Made by a program: the position numbers and the translations under genes
The notes under the pieces: model-generated
What the model was told of the DNA's origin: nothing
Database searches by the model: none
Seen by the model: the letters and a program-made list of their open reading frames with translations, nothing else
Shown here: positions 8,101 to 16,801 of the stretch, piece by piece
Layout: the number at the start of each line of letters is the position of its first letter
Numbering within the stretch: the first letter of the stretch is position 1
Source of the DNA: Betaproteobacteria bacterium
GTDB taxonomy: Bacteria; Pseudomonadota; Gammaproteobacteria; Burkholderiales; Burkholderiaceae_C
NCBI GenBank assembly: GCA_025360705.1
Contig: JANYBQ010000020.1
Span: 1-34,214, forward strand
DNA length: 34,214 nucleotides
Reading direction: 5' to 3'

Positions 8101-9015
8101 ATGAGTGTTCAGACTACCGTTGTGTTCGCAGACCTGATGGGAAGCACAGGGGTGTTTGAAACGATAGGCAATGTCCGGGCCTCCCGTGTGGTAACTCGAC
8201 TCACACAGTGGATTGCAGAGATCTGCGTGACCCATAACGGTCAGGTTATCAAAACACTGGGGGATGGGGTCTTGGCGGTGTTTGCGCAGGCGCCCGACGC
8301 CATTGACGCCGTGGTTGAGTTGCAACGTAACCATCACAAACGGATCGCCAATTCCACCGCCGGTACCAAAATGCCGATCCGGATAGGTGTTGCGCGTGGC
8401 GACGTCGAGTTTGTCGACGGCGACTGCTACGGAGACGCCGTCAATGTTGCCTCGCGTCTCAGCGACTTGACCGGGCCCCACCAGATTTGGGCCAACAGCT
8501 TTGCTTTGGAAAACGCAACCGAGACGGACGGTGTTCGTTTTCGTCCGTTGGGGCCAATCACTATAAGGGGCAGGGCAGAGCCTTGCGCGGTATTCCAGGT
8601 CGAATGGCACGAAAATCTGACAAGCGATTTTCTCACGGTGCAGGCGTTAGCGGATTCGCAGCGGGACCAACTCGAAAAGGAACTGCTTGGCGGCGAGATC
8701 GAACTGGTATGGCTGGATGTCCACAAACAGTTCAGGTCGTTTCAACTGCCGATCCATATTGGACGCGTTAGCCAAGCCGAATTCGTGGTCAACGATCCGC
8801 GCGTATCCCGAGCGCATGCCCGGATTGACTGGCGCAATGGCAGCATATTGCTGGTTGACGTCAGCACGTACGGCAGCTGGATTCGATTTGCAGGCGGCGG
8901 CGCGGATTTGCTGCTGCGACGTGAAGAGTGTGTGCTGCACGGTCGAGGTGAAATCGCGCTGGGAGCGTCGTTTTCAGACCCAAGCGTGCCTACGGTAATG
9001 TTTTCGGTTTCCTGA
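8101..9015 (+). CDS. Class III adenylate/guanylate cyclase fused to an FHA domain
   Basis: This is a 304-residue cytoplasmic protein. Residues 1-170 form a class III cyclase catalytic domain: metal aspartates D11 (FADLMGS) and D55 (LGDGV), substrate-related K51 and D112, and transition-state N115 and R119 (NVASR). All expected catalytic positions are present, so activity as a homodimer is likely; a lysine-aspartate pair points to ATP and hence cAMP. Residues about 205-304 form a forkhead-associated domain with G221-R222 and SRAHAR (236-241), which normally binds phosphothreonine. The protein may therefore respond to a Ser/Thr kinase, but no kinase is in the window. It starts at an ATG with GGGAG about 11 bases upstream, a loose ribosome site. 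It converges with the ankyrin gene. Confidence 0.87.
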   Translation: MSVQTTVVFADLMGSTGVFETIGNVRASRVVTRLTQWIAEICVTHNGQVIKTLGDGVLAVFAQAPDAIDAVVELQRNHHKRIANSTAGTKMPIRIGVARGDVEFVDGDCYGDAVNVASRLSDLTGPHQIWANSFALENATETDGVRFRPLGPITIRGRAEPCAVFQVEWHENLTSDFLTVQALADSQRDQLEKELLGGEIELVWLDVHKQFRSFQLPIHIGRVSQAEFVVNDPRVSRAHARIDWRNGSILLVDVSTYGSWIRFAGGGADLLLRREECVLHGRGEIALGASFSDPSVPTVMFSVS

Positions 9016-9083
9016 ATCAGCAGCCACCATCGGATATACGACGCTCTTTAAGTTAACATAATAAACATCGTATGAAGTACAAA

Positions 9084-9788
9084 TTACCATTTTCCCCTCG
9101 GCTGCTTGGACCGGACAAACGTGGCAATTAGCTCGGCGGAACCGGCTCGGTTGTTCCTCTGCGCGAAATCGATGGCCGTCAAGCCTTGGGTATTCTTGAT
9201 TAAGGGATCGGCGCCAGCCTCCAGCAGTTGCTGGACCGCCTGCGGGGTTCCATAAAAAGCGGCCATCATGAGCGGCGTGGTGCCATTGGGCGAAGACGCA
9301 TCAATGTAGGCGTAATTGTCGAGCAGCAAGGTGATCATCTGCGTGTGGCCGCGGGTCGCTGCATAGTGCAACGGCGCCCACCCGGTCTTGTTGACGTCGG
9401 CACCTTTGGCGATTAATTTTTGCGCCAGATCGGTCGTCCCGTTCAGCGCCGCGATCATAAGCGGGCTCTCGTCGGTTGTCGTACGAGCCTCCACATCGAT
9501 CTTGCGCCAATCCATCAACGCAGCGGCGGCTTTAAGCGACTTGTCACGAACTGCCAAGTACAAGCCAGACTGGCCCCGAGCGTCCCGCGTATTGCCGTCG
9601 AATCCGCGTGTCAAAAGTAATGTCAGCGAGGATGCATCGTCCAACTGGATAGCTTTGAAAAAGTCATCGTATGAGCCTGCGTTACATATAGAATACGTAA
9701 AAAAAACAATAAGATAGATAACACTTCTAATGTAAATTATTGATTTTGCAAGGTGCTTGGTGAAGGAGTTGGAGGCAGCTTGAGTCAT
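9084..9788 (-). CDS. Exported ankyrin-repeat protein
   Basis: The protein has 234 residues. A hydrophobic segment at about 17-36, ending CNAGS, looks like a signal peptide or anchor, so it probably acts in the periplasm. It is followed by four to five ankyrin repeats between about 40 and 225, with clear consensus pieces such as SPLMIAALNGT, APLHYAATRGH and TPLMMAAFYGT. Ankyrin repeats mediate protein binding; the partner is unknown. Its ATG overlaps the TGA of tatD (ATGA at 9785-9788), placing it at the end of the mltG-tmk-holB-pilZ-tatD operon, where Betaproteobacteria often carry such a gene. The part encoding the signal region (about 9660-9760) is distinctly AT-rich compared with its neighbours. 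Confidence 0.85.
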   Translation of the reverse strand: MTQAASNSFTKHLAKSIIYIRSVIYLIVFFTYSICNAGSYDDFFKAIQLDDASSLTLLLTRGFDGNTRDARGQSGLYLAVRDKSLKAAAALMDWRKIDVEARTTTDESPLMIAALNGTTDLAQKLIAKGADVNKTGWAPLHYAATRGHTQMITLLLDNYAYIDASSPNGTTPLMMAAFYGTPQAVQQLLEAGADPLIKNTQGLTAIDFAQRNNRAGSAELIATFVRSKQPRGKW

Positions 9789-10576
9789 TGCGTCACCGCA
9801 GAAAAAAGAGTGTTGAAATTACGGCTCGTGACTTCAGCGATTTGCTGCACTTCACAATGCTTGACAAGGGCGATTTGCTGCGCCACGAACGGTACATAAG
9901 ACGGATTGTTGGTTTTGCCCCGGAATGGCACCGGCGCCAGATACGGGCTGTCGGTTTCAATCAACAAACGGTCCATCGGGACGTACGCGGCCACGTCGCG
10001 CAGGTCCTGCGCGTTTTTGAACGTCACGATGCCGGAAAACGATACATAAAAACCCATGTCCAGCACCGCCTTTGCCACCTCCAGGCTTTCGGTAAAGCAG
10101 TGAAAAACACCTCTCAGATCCGTCGGCGCCAGTCCGCCCTCTTCCCGCAGAATGGCTAGCGTGTCGCGAGCTGCGCTGCGCGTGTGGATTACCAAAGGCA
10201 GCGAAAGAGTCTGAGCCGCTCGAATATGGATCCTGAATCGCTGCCGCTGCCATTCCATATCCGTCACTGATCGCCCATTGAGACGGTAGTAGTCGAGACC
10301 GGTTTCACCGATACCCACTACACGCGGTAAACGGCCACGCTCCAGCAGATCGTCAAGAGTTGGTTCGGTTACTCCCTCGTTGTCGGGATGAACCCCCACA
10401 GTTGCCCAGAAGTTATCGTAACCGCAGGCCAGCGAGTGGACAGAGGCGAACTCCTCCAGCGTGGTACAGATACACAAAGCCCGGCTGACTTTGGCAAGCT
10501 CCATCGCCACGCGGATGCGCGACAGATCGGCTGTGAGCTCGGGAAAGCTTAAATGGCAGTGGGAATCCGTGAACAT
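9785..10576 (-). CDS. tatD: TatD-family metal-dependent DNase/hydrolase
   Basis: The protein is 263 residues from the ATG at 10576, with the TatD metal ligands in order: DSHCHL near the N-terminus, GETGLDYY, IHTRSA, FHCFTES and ETDSPYLAP. The fold is a TIM barrel, and family members act as Mg2+-dependent nucleases (3'-5' DNase, RNA or peroxide-damage repair). The ATG is chosen because TatD proteins usually begin MF-DSHCHL; a TTG at 10606 that overlaps the pilZ stop would add ten residues (TSSGGPAAA-like) without matching the family. It lies between pilZ and the ankyrin gene in one operon. The family (TatD/YcfH/YjjV) is clear; the exact paralogue is less so. Confidence 0.88.
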   Translation of the reverse strand: MFTDSHCHLSFPELTADLSRIRVAMELAKVSRALCICTTLEEFASVHSLACGYDNFWATVGVHPDNEGVTEPTLDDLLERGRLPRVVGIGETGLDYYRLNGRSVTDMEWQRQRFRIHIRAAQTLSLPLVIHTRSAARDTLAILREEGGLAPTDLRGVFHCFTESLEVAKAVLDMGFYVSFSGIVTFKNAQDLRDVAAYVPMDRLLIETDSPYLAPVPFRGKTNNPSYVPFVAQQIALVKHCEVQQIAEVTSRNFNTLFSAVTQ

Positions 10577-10602
10577 GGCTGCTGCGGGGCCACCGCTTGA
10601 CG

Positions 10603-10962
10603 TCAAATAGTCTGGGTTGGCCTATCCGACCCCAGCACAGATCCCAGAATTTCTTCGATCTTGGATTTAAGCAACTTCGATTTTTCGTCTTTGGGAAACT
10701 GGATTCCTACGCCTTGGGTCCGGCTGCCGGCCGCTTTGGGGGGAGTCACCCAGGCCACCTTGCCGGCCACCGGATAACGCTGCGGATCTTCTGGCAGCGA
10801 CAACAACACATAGATGTCGTCTCCCAGTTTGTATTCACGCGCGGTCGGAATGAATATGCCGCCTTCCACGAACAGCGGGATATAGGCCGCATACAGGGCC
10901 GCTTTTTCCTTGATGGCCAACTGGATGACGCTTGGACGGGGAGCGCTGGATGGTGTACTCAT
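10603..10962 (-). CDS. pilZ: Type IV pilus assembly protein PilZ
   Basis: This 119-residue single-domain protein has the PilZ core: the YIPLFVEGGIFIPT segment, GDDIYVLLSLPED, then GKVAWVTPP and GVGIQF. It lacks the RxxxR and DxSxxG motifs by which c-di-GMP-binding PilZ domains hold their ligand, as is true of the original type IV pilus PilZ protein. That protein is needed for pilus biogenesis and interacts with PilB and FimX in other bacteria. Its place directly after holB (9-bp gap) and before tatD matches the arrangement seen in Beta- and Gammaproteobacteria. Length is usual for the family. Confidence 0.88.
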   Translation of the reverse strand: MSTPSSAPRPSVIQLAIKEKAALYAAYIPLFVEGGIFIPTAREYKLGDDIYVLLSLPEDPQRYPVAGKVAWVTPPKAAGSRTQGVGIQFPKDEKSKLLKSKIEEILGSVLGSDRPTQTI

Positions 10963-10971
10963 GGTGCTTGG

Positions 10972-12009
10972 TCAATCTATCGAGTTTAGGGCGATTTTTG
11001 CCTCGCTGATCAAGGCCTCCTGCATCAACCCCGGATTGAAGGGGTGTTCCATCGTGCGTGTAGTCCGCGCCAAATCTCGACCCCACTGGCTGAGAACGCT
11101 ATGTGAAGCGGGATTGGGCAAATCCTGGGGGGCAAAAAATCGGGGGGTAGCGCCTTGTCTCAGGAGCTGCAAATCGTGACAAATTTTATGCAAGGCATGC
11201 ACCATTTCGGCGATCGTCCAGTCCTGCATCGAGGTGAGGTCTCCGCGCTGCACGGCTTTTGGCAACAAGGCCCACATCTTCGGATCTCTACCGCTGCGCG
11301 CCAATAACAAGGCGTCGTCTGGCCGCCCGCCGGACGCGCGCAACAAGGTTCGCGCCGCCGTGGCGTCGACACCGTTCGCCACCAGCCAGTCGATTGCATG
11401 TTCCGCCTGCGGCCAGACCATCGCGTGACCCTGGCAGCGGCTGCGGATGGTGGGCAGCAATTGGTGTGCAGCTTCACTGGCGAGAACGAACTTTACGTCA
11501 CCCGGCGGTTCCTCAAGGGTTTTCAGCAGTGCACTGGCGCTCACGGTGTTCATGCGCTCCGCCGGAAACACCAATACCGCTTTGCCGCGGCTCCAGGCGC
11601 TGGTGCGCTGCGAAAACTCGATGGCTTCGCGCATGGCGTCGATGCGAATTTCCTTGCTGGGCTTGCGTTTTTTATCATCCAGTTCGGCCTGTGCTTTTTC
11701 TCCCAAAGGCCAGCCACGCTCCAGCATCACTGTTTCCGGCATCAGTACAAACAAATCGGCATGGGTTCGAACATCCGTTGCGTGGCAACTGGCACAAACT
11801 CCGCAGGCACCGCTGACACGGTTGTCACCCGGGTTCTGGCACAACCAGGCGCGCACCAGTTGCATGGCCAAGTCGTATTGCCCCAGTCCGGATGGACCGT
11901 GCAACAACCAGGCATGTCCGCGTTGTTCCAACAAGCCGATGGTCTGGTCGGCAATCCACGGCGCCGCTGAGGTTTGCCCAACCGTATTTGCGTTTGTCGC
12001 CGCGCTCAT
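10972..12009 (-). CDS. holB: DNA polymerase III subunit delta'
   Basis: The protein is 345 residues from the ATG at 12009, which overlaps the TGA of tmk (ATGA). It is a clamp-loader AAA+ protein. The Walker A region GPSGLGQ at 38-44 has Gln in place of the catalytic Lys, consistent with delta' being unable to hydrolyse ATP. A zinc-binding set follows (C57, C69, C72, C75). The [10 protein letters not shown] segment and SRCQ motif typical of clamp-loader subunits are present. The C-terminal third is the helical collar domain. It loads the beta clamp at the replication fork. An upstream in-frame extension to 12234 lies inside tmk and is not real. Confidence 0.9.
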   Translation of the reverse strand: MSAATNANTVGQTSAAPWIADQTIGLLEQRGHAWLLHGPSGLGQYDLAMQLVRAWLCQNPGDNRVSGACGVCASCHATDVRTHADLFVLMPETVMLERGWPLGEKAQAELDDKKRKPSKEIRIDAMREAIEFSQRTSAWSRGKAVLVFPAERMNTVSASALLKTLEEPPGDVKFVLASEAAHQLLPTIRSRCQGHAMVWPQAEHAIDWLVANGVDATAARTLLRASGGRPDDALLLARSGRDPKMWALLPKAVQRGDLTSMQDWTIAEMVHALHKICHDLQLLRQGATPRFFAPQDLPNPASHSVLSQWGRDLARTTRTMEHPFNPGLMQEALISEAKIALNSID

Positions 12010-12650
12010 CCCAGCCAACCTCGTGCACGAACTGCCTGCTCTACATCCGCCCACACAGCCACGCGTTCGCGGTCGGCCTCTATCCGAAAAAAACGGCCCG
12101 GAAATTCGCGCGCCCGCATTTCGTATCCCTTTGCAACCCGGGCAAAAAACTCGGCTCCCTTGGCCTCGAATTTGTCCGGCGCGCGCGCTTGCGAAAGACG
12201 GGACGCCGCTATTGCTGGCGGCAAATCGAACCACAAGGTCAAGTCGGGCTGGCGGACCGCCCCGCCGGTTACAGGCATACTTTGAACCCAGCGCTCCAAC
12301 ACCGACAAGACCGCCAGATCAAGACCTTGGCCGCCGCCCTGATAGGCGAAACTGGAGTCGGTAAAACGATCGCACACCACCACGTCGCCGCGTTGCAGGG
12401 CCGGCTCGATGACTTGTATCAAATGGTCGCGACGCGCGGCAAATACCAGTAACGCTTCCGACAGAACATCCATGCGGTCGCCCAGCACCAGGGTCCGCAA
12501 CTTCTCCGCCAGAGGCGTGCCGCCCGGTTCGCGTGTAAGCGTCGTCGCGCGTCCTGCGCTGCGGAAAAGCTTGGCGAGTGCATCGATGTGCGTGGATTTG
12601 CCGGCACCGTCCATGCCTTCGAACGTGATGAAAATTCCTCCCGAACTCAT
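12006..12650 (-). CDS. tmk: Thymidylate kinase
   Basis: The protein is 214 residues from the ATG at 12650. It has the P-loop [10 protein letters not shown] (11-20), TREPGGT (39-45), DRFTDSS (94-100) and a lid region with [12 protein letters not shown]. It phosphorylates dTMP to dTDP using ATP in the dTTP pathway. The start is chosen because family members begin close before FITFEGxDGAGKS, and because it sits 4 bp after the mltG stop; a longer frame to 12755 runs into mltG. The mltG-tmk-holB order is widely conserved in Proteobacteria. Confidence 0.93.
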   Translation of the reverse strand: MSSGGIFITFEGMDGAGKSTHIDALAKLFRSAGRATTLTREPGGTPLAEKLRTLVLGDRMDVLSEALLVFAARRDHLIQVIEPALQRGDVVVCDRFTDSSFAYQGGGQGLDLAVLSVLERWVQSMPVTGGAVRQPDLTLWFDLPPAIAASRLSQARAPDKFEAKGAEFFARVAKGYEMRAREFPGRFFRIEADRERVAVWADVEQAVRARGWLG

Positions 12651-12654
12651 GGTC

Positions 12655-13650
12655 CTATTGCTTTCGCTGGTACTTGTCAACCGCACGATTGTGCGCTTGC
12701 AGACTGGTGCTGAACTCGCTGCTACCGTCGCCGCGCGCAACGAAATACAGGGCACTGGACGGGGCTGGCGCCACCGCCGCCAGCAAGGCGTCCTTGCCAG
12801 GCATCGCGATTGGCGTTGGAGGCAAGCCGGCGCGGGTATAGGTGTTCCAGGGGGTGTCCGTCAGCAAATCCTTCTTGCGCAGGTTGCCATCGAACTTTAG
12901 GCCCATCCCGTAGATTACGGTGGGGTCGGTCTGCAACATCATGCCCAGACGCAGGCGGTTGGCCAATACGGCGGCAATCATGGGCCGGTCCGCGGCTCGC
13001 CCGGTTTCCTTTTCCACGATGCTCGCCAGCACCAGCGCCTGCTCGGGGCTTTGCAGAGCCGTGTCGGGCGCACGCACGCCCCACGCGGCTTGTAGATGTT
13101 TGTCCATCGCCCGCATGGCACGCGCCAGCACGTTCAAGTCCGCGGAACCCTTGGCATAACTATAGGTATCGGGGAAAAAGCGGCCTTCGGGATGCAGGCC
13201 CGGGTGATCCAGCTTTGCCATGATGGCCCCGTCAGACAGGCCTGCGGTTTCCGGCGCCAGCTGATCGGCCTTGGCCAATGCGTCACGCACCTGCCTGAAA
13301 GTCCAACCCTCGACCAGGACCACGGTTCTCAACGCTTCTTCACCGAGGACCAGCTTGCGCAGCAGACCGCGTGGCGTGGTGCCGCGTTCCACTTCGTAAC
13401 TTCCGGCCTTGATCCGGCGTGCCTCGCCTGAGAGGCGAATCCATGCATACAGAATTTCCGGCGTCGTCTGGATACCGGACTGCGCCACCGCTAGCGCAAC
13501 GCCACGCGCACTGGTTCCAGGTTCGATGGCCAGGTCGATGGAAGCAGCGGCCATATCCAGCGGCTGATTCATCCACCAGGCACCGAGCCCGGCCAGGACT
13601 GCCGCAAGCAGCACAAGTAAACCCGCCAAAGTCACAACAACGCGTCGCAC
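12655..13650 (-). CDS. mltG: Endolytic murein transglycosylase MltG
   Basis: The 331-residue protein has one N-terminal membrane helix (about 3-25), a LysM-like region with [15 protein letters not shown], and a YceG catalytic domain. The IVEKET motif at 211-216 carries the catalytic glutamate, and [10 protein letters not shown] and [11 protein letters not shown] near the end are also typical. It cleaves nascent glycan strands in the inner membrane and so helps set glycan length. I place the start at a GTG at 13650 because the membrane helix begins right there and GGGCGG precedes it by about 7-10 bases. The frame stays open to 13896, but that part overlaps the divergent ygfZ and has no family likeness. 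Confidence 0.9.
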   Translation of the reverse strand: MRRVVVTLAGLLVLLAAVLAGLGAWWMNQPLDMAAASIDLAIEPGTSARGVALAVAQSGIQTTPEILYAWIRLSGEARRIKAGSYEVERGTTPRGLLRKLVLGEEALRTVVLVEGWTFRQVRDALAKADQLAPETAGLSDGAIMAKLDHPGLHPEGRFFPDTYSYAKGSADLNVLARAMRAMDKHLQAAWGVRAPDTALQSPEQALVLASIVEKETGRAADRPMIAAVLANRLRLGMMLQTDPTVIYGMGLKFDGNLRKKDLLTDTPWNTYTRAGLPPTPIAMPGKDALLAAVAPAPSSALYFVARGDGSSEFSTSLQAHNRAVDKYQRKQ

Positions 13651-13680
13651 AACCTTACCGCCCGAATAAAAATAGAGGCG

Positions 13681-14613
13681 ATGATAATTGACTGCATGAA
13701 CACTGCATTGAATGGAATTGCCTTGCTGCCGCATCTGGGCGTGATCCGGGTGGAGGGTGAAGACGCGGCCACATTTCTGCATGGCCAGTTGACACAGGAC
13801 TTTGCGCTGCTGGGTCTGTCCGAGGCCCGGTTGACCGCGTTTTGCTCGGCCAAAGGACGCATGCTGGCCAGTTTCATTGGTTTCAAACGCAGTCATAACG
13901 AAATCCTGCTGATCTGCAGCCGGGACATCCTTGCGCCAACCCTCAAGCGCTTGTCGATGTTCGTAATGCGTGCAAAAGCCAAGCTCACTGATGCGACCGA
14001 TGCGTTTGAGTTGCGCGGATTGACCGGCTCCGCGGTTGCGCGGTTTGCCGAAATTGCTGCTGCTCCGTGGAGCAAGCTGGACATCGGCGCCGCCAGCCTG
14101 GTTCTCCTGTACCCGGCCGACGGGGCTTCGCGCGCGTTGTGGATTGCGCCGGTCGGTGAGACGGTTCCGGTGGAAGAGCCTTTAAGTATTGCGAGCTGGC
14201 AACTCGGCGAGGTACATAGCGGCATCGCCACGATTACCGCCGCTACGGTCGAGGCCTTTGTACCGCAGATGCTGAATTACGAGTCCGTGGGAGGCGTCAA
14301 TTTCAAGAAGGGCTGTTACCCCGGACAGGAGGTGGTGGCGCGCAGCCAGTTTCGTGGCACTTTGAAGCGCCGCGCATTTTTAGCCCATTCGGATGCACCG
14401 ATGGCAGCCGGTGAAGAAGTGTTCCGGGCCGACGACGCAAGTCAACCCTGCGCCACGGTAGTTCAGGCGGCAAGCGCGTCATTGGGCGGATTCGACGCGA
14501 TTATTTCCGGGCAGGTGGCAGCGTTGCAATCGCAGCCGTTGCGGCTCGGTTCAGCCGGCGGTGCGGCAGTAGAGATTCGGACAATGCCGTATGCGTTGCT
14601 GGACGACATCTAG
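13681..14613 (+). CDS. ygfZ: Folate-binding protein YgfZ (GcvT-like)
   Basis: The protein has 310 residues. It belongs to the GcvT/YgfZ family, shown by the motif KGCYPGQE (210-217), whose cysteine is essential in E. coli YgfZ. The protein helps make or repair certain Fe-S enzymes in a tetrahydrofolate-dependent way. Two ATG codons compete: 13681 (AGAGG just upstream but with short spacing) and 13696 (starting MNTALNG). Both give full-length proteins and the choice is open. The gene diverges from mltG with about 30 bp between starts, so their promoters must overlap or lie inside the coding sequences. The many Fe-S proteins nearby make a maintenance role plausible but this is a general housekeeping gene. 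Confidence 0.9.
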   Translation: MIIDCMNTALNGIALLPHLGVIRVEGEDAATFLHGQLTQDFALLGLSEARLTAFCSAKGRMLASFIGFKRSHNEILLICSRDILAPTLKRLSMFVMRAKAKLTDATDAFELRGLTGSAVARFAEIAAAPWSKLDIGAASLVLLYPADGASRALWIAPVGETVPVEEPLSIASWQLGEVHSGIATITAATVEAFVPQMLNYESVGGVNFKKGCYPGQEVVARSQFRGTLKRRAFLAHSDAPMAAGEEVFRADDASQPCATVVQAASASLGGFDAIISGQVAALQSQPLRLGSAGGAAVEIRTMPYALLDDI

Positions 14614-14654
14614 TGATTTGTCCCATCAAGAGTGCAACACTCCACTAGCGCTGT

Positions 14655-15551
14655 TCAAGGGAATCTGCGCGGCTCCAGCGCGCGGGCCATCTCGATGTGC
14701 GGCACGTCCGCCTCCATAAACGGCTTACCGATTGCGTTGAACCCCAAGCGGGAATAGAACTCCTGCGCACTGCATTGGAAAGACAACACCACGCGGGTAT
14801 CGCCGCGTTCAGCAGCATGCTGCATCAGCAAATGCACAACCGTGCGGCCAAGACCGGTGGCACGCAGAGCACTGCTGACAGCCACCCGGGCAATTCTCGC
14901 TATGCCCGGACCCTCCTGCATCAAGCGCCCTGTCGCCACCGCCTGGCCCAGGCGATTCAAAACCAGCGCGTGTACCGAATCGAGATCGGAGGCATCCTGC
15001 CCCAAGCCCGGATCGATCTTGAACTCCTCCACAAAAACCGACTGGCGCAGCGCGCCGGCTTGCGTCCCGAGATCGCCCCACGAACCCAGGCGCACCTCCA
15101 TCGGCGACAAGTTGGCTTCATACGACTCCAACAGATCGCGCAGGACCGGCGGAACCGGTTTCGGCATTTGTGTTGCCGGGTCGGCAAACACATAAACCAT
15201 TTCAGCGTCGACCAGCAATGTATCGCCCCGGAAAATTGCGCCGCGAAAAAGCACGGATGAATTACCGATACGCTGGCACTTCATGCCTATATCCAGCAAG
15301 TCGTCCAAGCGCGCCGACCCGTGATATTCGAGGCTTGATTTTTTTACATACAGGTCCCCTCCCAGCGCTGCCGGTATGGACTCGTAGGGGATGGCCAGCG
15401 CGCGCCAATAATCGGTGAAAGCCACGTCGATGTACATCAGGTAATGCGGATTGAAAACAATACGCTGCATGTCCACCTCTGCCCAGCGCACGCGCAGGCG
15501 GTGGTTGAGGCGGAAATCCTCTCGGCTCGGTTGGCGGGTCGGTGCATTCAT
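14655..15551 (-). CDS. YbgC/FadM-type acyl-CoA thioesterase fused to a GNAT acetyltransferase
   Basis: The protein is 298 residues from the ATG at 15551. Residues about 15-145 are a hot-dog 4HBT thioesterase, with the opening VRWAEVDMQRIVFNPHY in which D27 is the expected catalytic residue. Residues about 150-298 are a GNAT domain with the ARIARVAVSSALRATGLGR acetyl-CoA segment and a VVLSFQCSAQEFYSRLGF end motif. The join is uninterrupted, so this is a true fusion. Possible roles are acyl-CoA hydrolysis coupled to N-acylation or independent activities in one chain; the substrate is unknown. An ATG at 15599 would add 16 residues and place the start within 20 bp of the divergent alcohol dehydrogenase; neither start has a strong ribosome site. 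Confidence 0.82.
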   Translation of the reverse strand: MNAPTRQPSREDFRLNHRLRVRWAEVDMQRIVFNPHYLMYIDVAFTDYWRALAIPYESIPAALGGDLYVKKSSLEYHGSARLDDLLDIGMKCQRIGNSSVLFRGAIFRGDTLLVDAEMVYVFADPATQMPKPVPPVLRDLLESYEANLSPMEVRLGSWGDLGTQAGALRQSVFVEEFKIDPGLGQDASDLDSVHALVLNRLGQAVATGRLMQEGPGIARIARVAVSSALRATGLGRTVVHLLMQHAAERGDTRVVLSFQCSAQEFYSRLGFNAIGKPFMEADVPHIEMARALEPRRFP

Positions 15552-15617
15552 GAAGTGGATTGGGGCCGGGCTTGTTGTTGCTACAGTGTGTCGCTTCATC
15601 CTACATCGCGAATTGCC

Positions 15618-16754
15618 ATGGCATTGATCTATTACCTGACCCAGATCCAGTTTGAATTTGGCGCCATCAAGCTGCTGCGCCAGGAGTGCGATAGGGTCGG
15701 CATATTGCGCCCTTTGATCGTGACGGACCAGGGCGTCAAGGCGGCCGGCATTCTGCAAAAGGCGCTGGACGTATTGCCCGGCATGCCGGTGGCGGTATTC
15801 GACCGGACGCCGTCCAATCCAACCGAGGCCGCCGTGCGGGCCGCAACCGAACTGTTTCACTCCAAGTCGTGCGATGGGCTGATCGCCGTTGGTGGCGGTT
15901 CGGCCATCGACTGCGCCAAAGGCGTGGCGATCGCCGCCCGGCACGAAGGACCGCTGAAAAACTACGCCACGATAGAAGGCGGTTCCACACGCATCAGCGA
16001 TCGTGCCGTGTCACTGATCGCCGTGCCCACCACCAGTGGTACCGGCAGCGAAGTCGCGCGTGGCGCGATCCTGATTCTGGACGATCACCGCAAGCTCGGC
16101 TTTCATTCCTGGCACCTGCTGCCAAAGGCCGCCATTTGCGACCCCGAACTCACACTCGGCTTACCGGCCCGTCTGACCGCCGCCACCGGCATGGACGCGG
16201 TTGCGCACTGCATGGAAACTTTCATGGCGCCGGCCTTCAATCCGCCGGCCGATGGCATCGGGCTGGACGGGCTGGAACGGGCCTGGCATTTTATTGAACG
16301 CGCCACCAGGGATGGCGACGACCGCGAGGCGCGCTTCAACCTGATGAGTGCGTCCATGCAGGGCGCCATGGCCTTCCAGAAGGGCCTGGGCTGCGTGCAT
16401 TCACTGAGTCACAGCCTGGGCGGCATCGACCTGCGGCTGCACCATGGCACGCTCAATGCGATGTTCCTTCCGGCCGTGGTTGCATTCAATTCGCAGGCCG
16501 AGTCGGTTCAAAAGGAACGGCGCCTGGAACGGATGGCGCGGGTCATGGGATTGAAGTCGGCGGGTGACATACCGGCTGCCATAACCGATATGAATGCCCG
16601 CCTGGGGTTGCCAACCGGGCTCGCCGCCATGGGTGTGCACGCGGCGCAGTTCGAGCAGATCGTCACCGGAGCGCTGGTGGACCACTGCCATAAAACCAAT
16701 CCGCGCATCGCCACCGCGGATGAATACCGGGCGTTGCTGGATCGGGCCATGTAG
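15618..16754 (+). CDS. Iron-containing alcohol dehydrogenase (group III)
   Basis: The protein has 378 residues. Group III alcohol dehydrogenase features are all present: AVGGGSAIDCAKGVA for NAD(P) binding, PTTSGTGSEV, then GMDAVAHCMETF holding the metal Asp and first His, and VHSLSHSLGG with a following LHHG holding the remaining histidines. The enzyme interconverts an alcohol and an aldehyde or ketone; the family includes 1,3-propanediol, lactaldehyde and 4-hydroxybutyrate dehydrogenases, so no substrate is assigned. The ATG at 15618 is preferred over an open frame reaching back to 15444, which overlaps the divergent thioesterase-GNAT gene. The gene converges on trhO with a 47-bp gap that shows no clear terminator. 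Confidence 0.88.
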   Translation: MALIYYLTQIQFEFGAIKLLRQECDRVGILRPLIVTDQGVKAAGILQKALDVLPGMPVAVFDRTPSNPTEAAVRAATELFHSKSCDGLIAVGGGSAIDCAKGVAIAARHEGPLKNYATIEGGSTRISDRAVSLIAVPTTSGTGSEVARGAILILDDHRKLGFHSWHLLPKAAICDPELTLGLPARLTAATGMDAVAHCMETFMAPAFNPPADGIGLDGLERAWHFIERATRDGDDREARFNLMSASMQGAMAFQKGLGCVHSLSHSLGGIDLRLHHGTLNAMFLPAVVAFNSQAESVQKERRLERMARVMGLKSAGDIPAAITDMNARLGLPTGLAAMGVHAAQFEQIVTGALVDHCHKTNPRIATADEYRALLDRAM

Positions 16755-16801
16755 GGCCATCGCGCAGGCCGGTACACGCGCCGCAAGTGGCGTCAGCGCA
16801 C

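Noticed and set aside
9084-9788. Ankyrin gene as a recently acquired foreign insert
   Set aside because: Despite an AT-rich leader, it overlaps tatD by ATGA and sits where related bacteria also carry an ankyrin gene, so it looks native.
13651-13896. Long N-terminal extension of MltG
   Set aside because: It overlaps the divergent ygfZ start, is not MltG-like, and would place the membrane helix far inside the chain.
14625-14645. Short GAGTG-CAA-CACTC hairpin between ygfZ and the thioesterase-GNAT gene as a terminator
   Set aside because: The stem is only 5 bp with no T-tract, too weak to claim.
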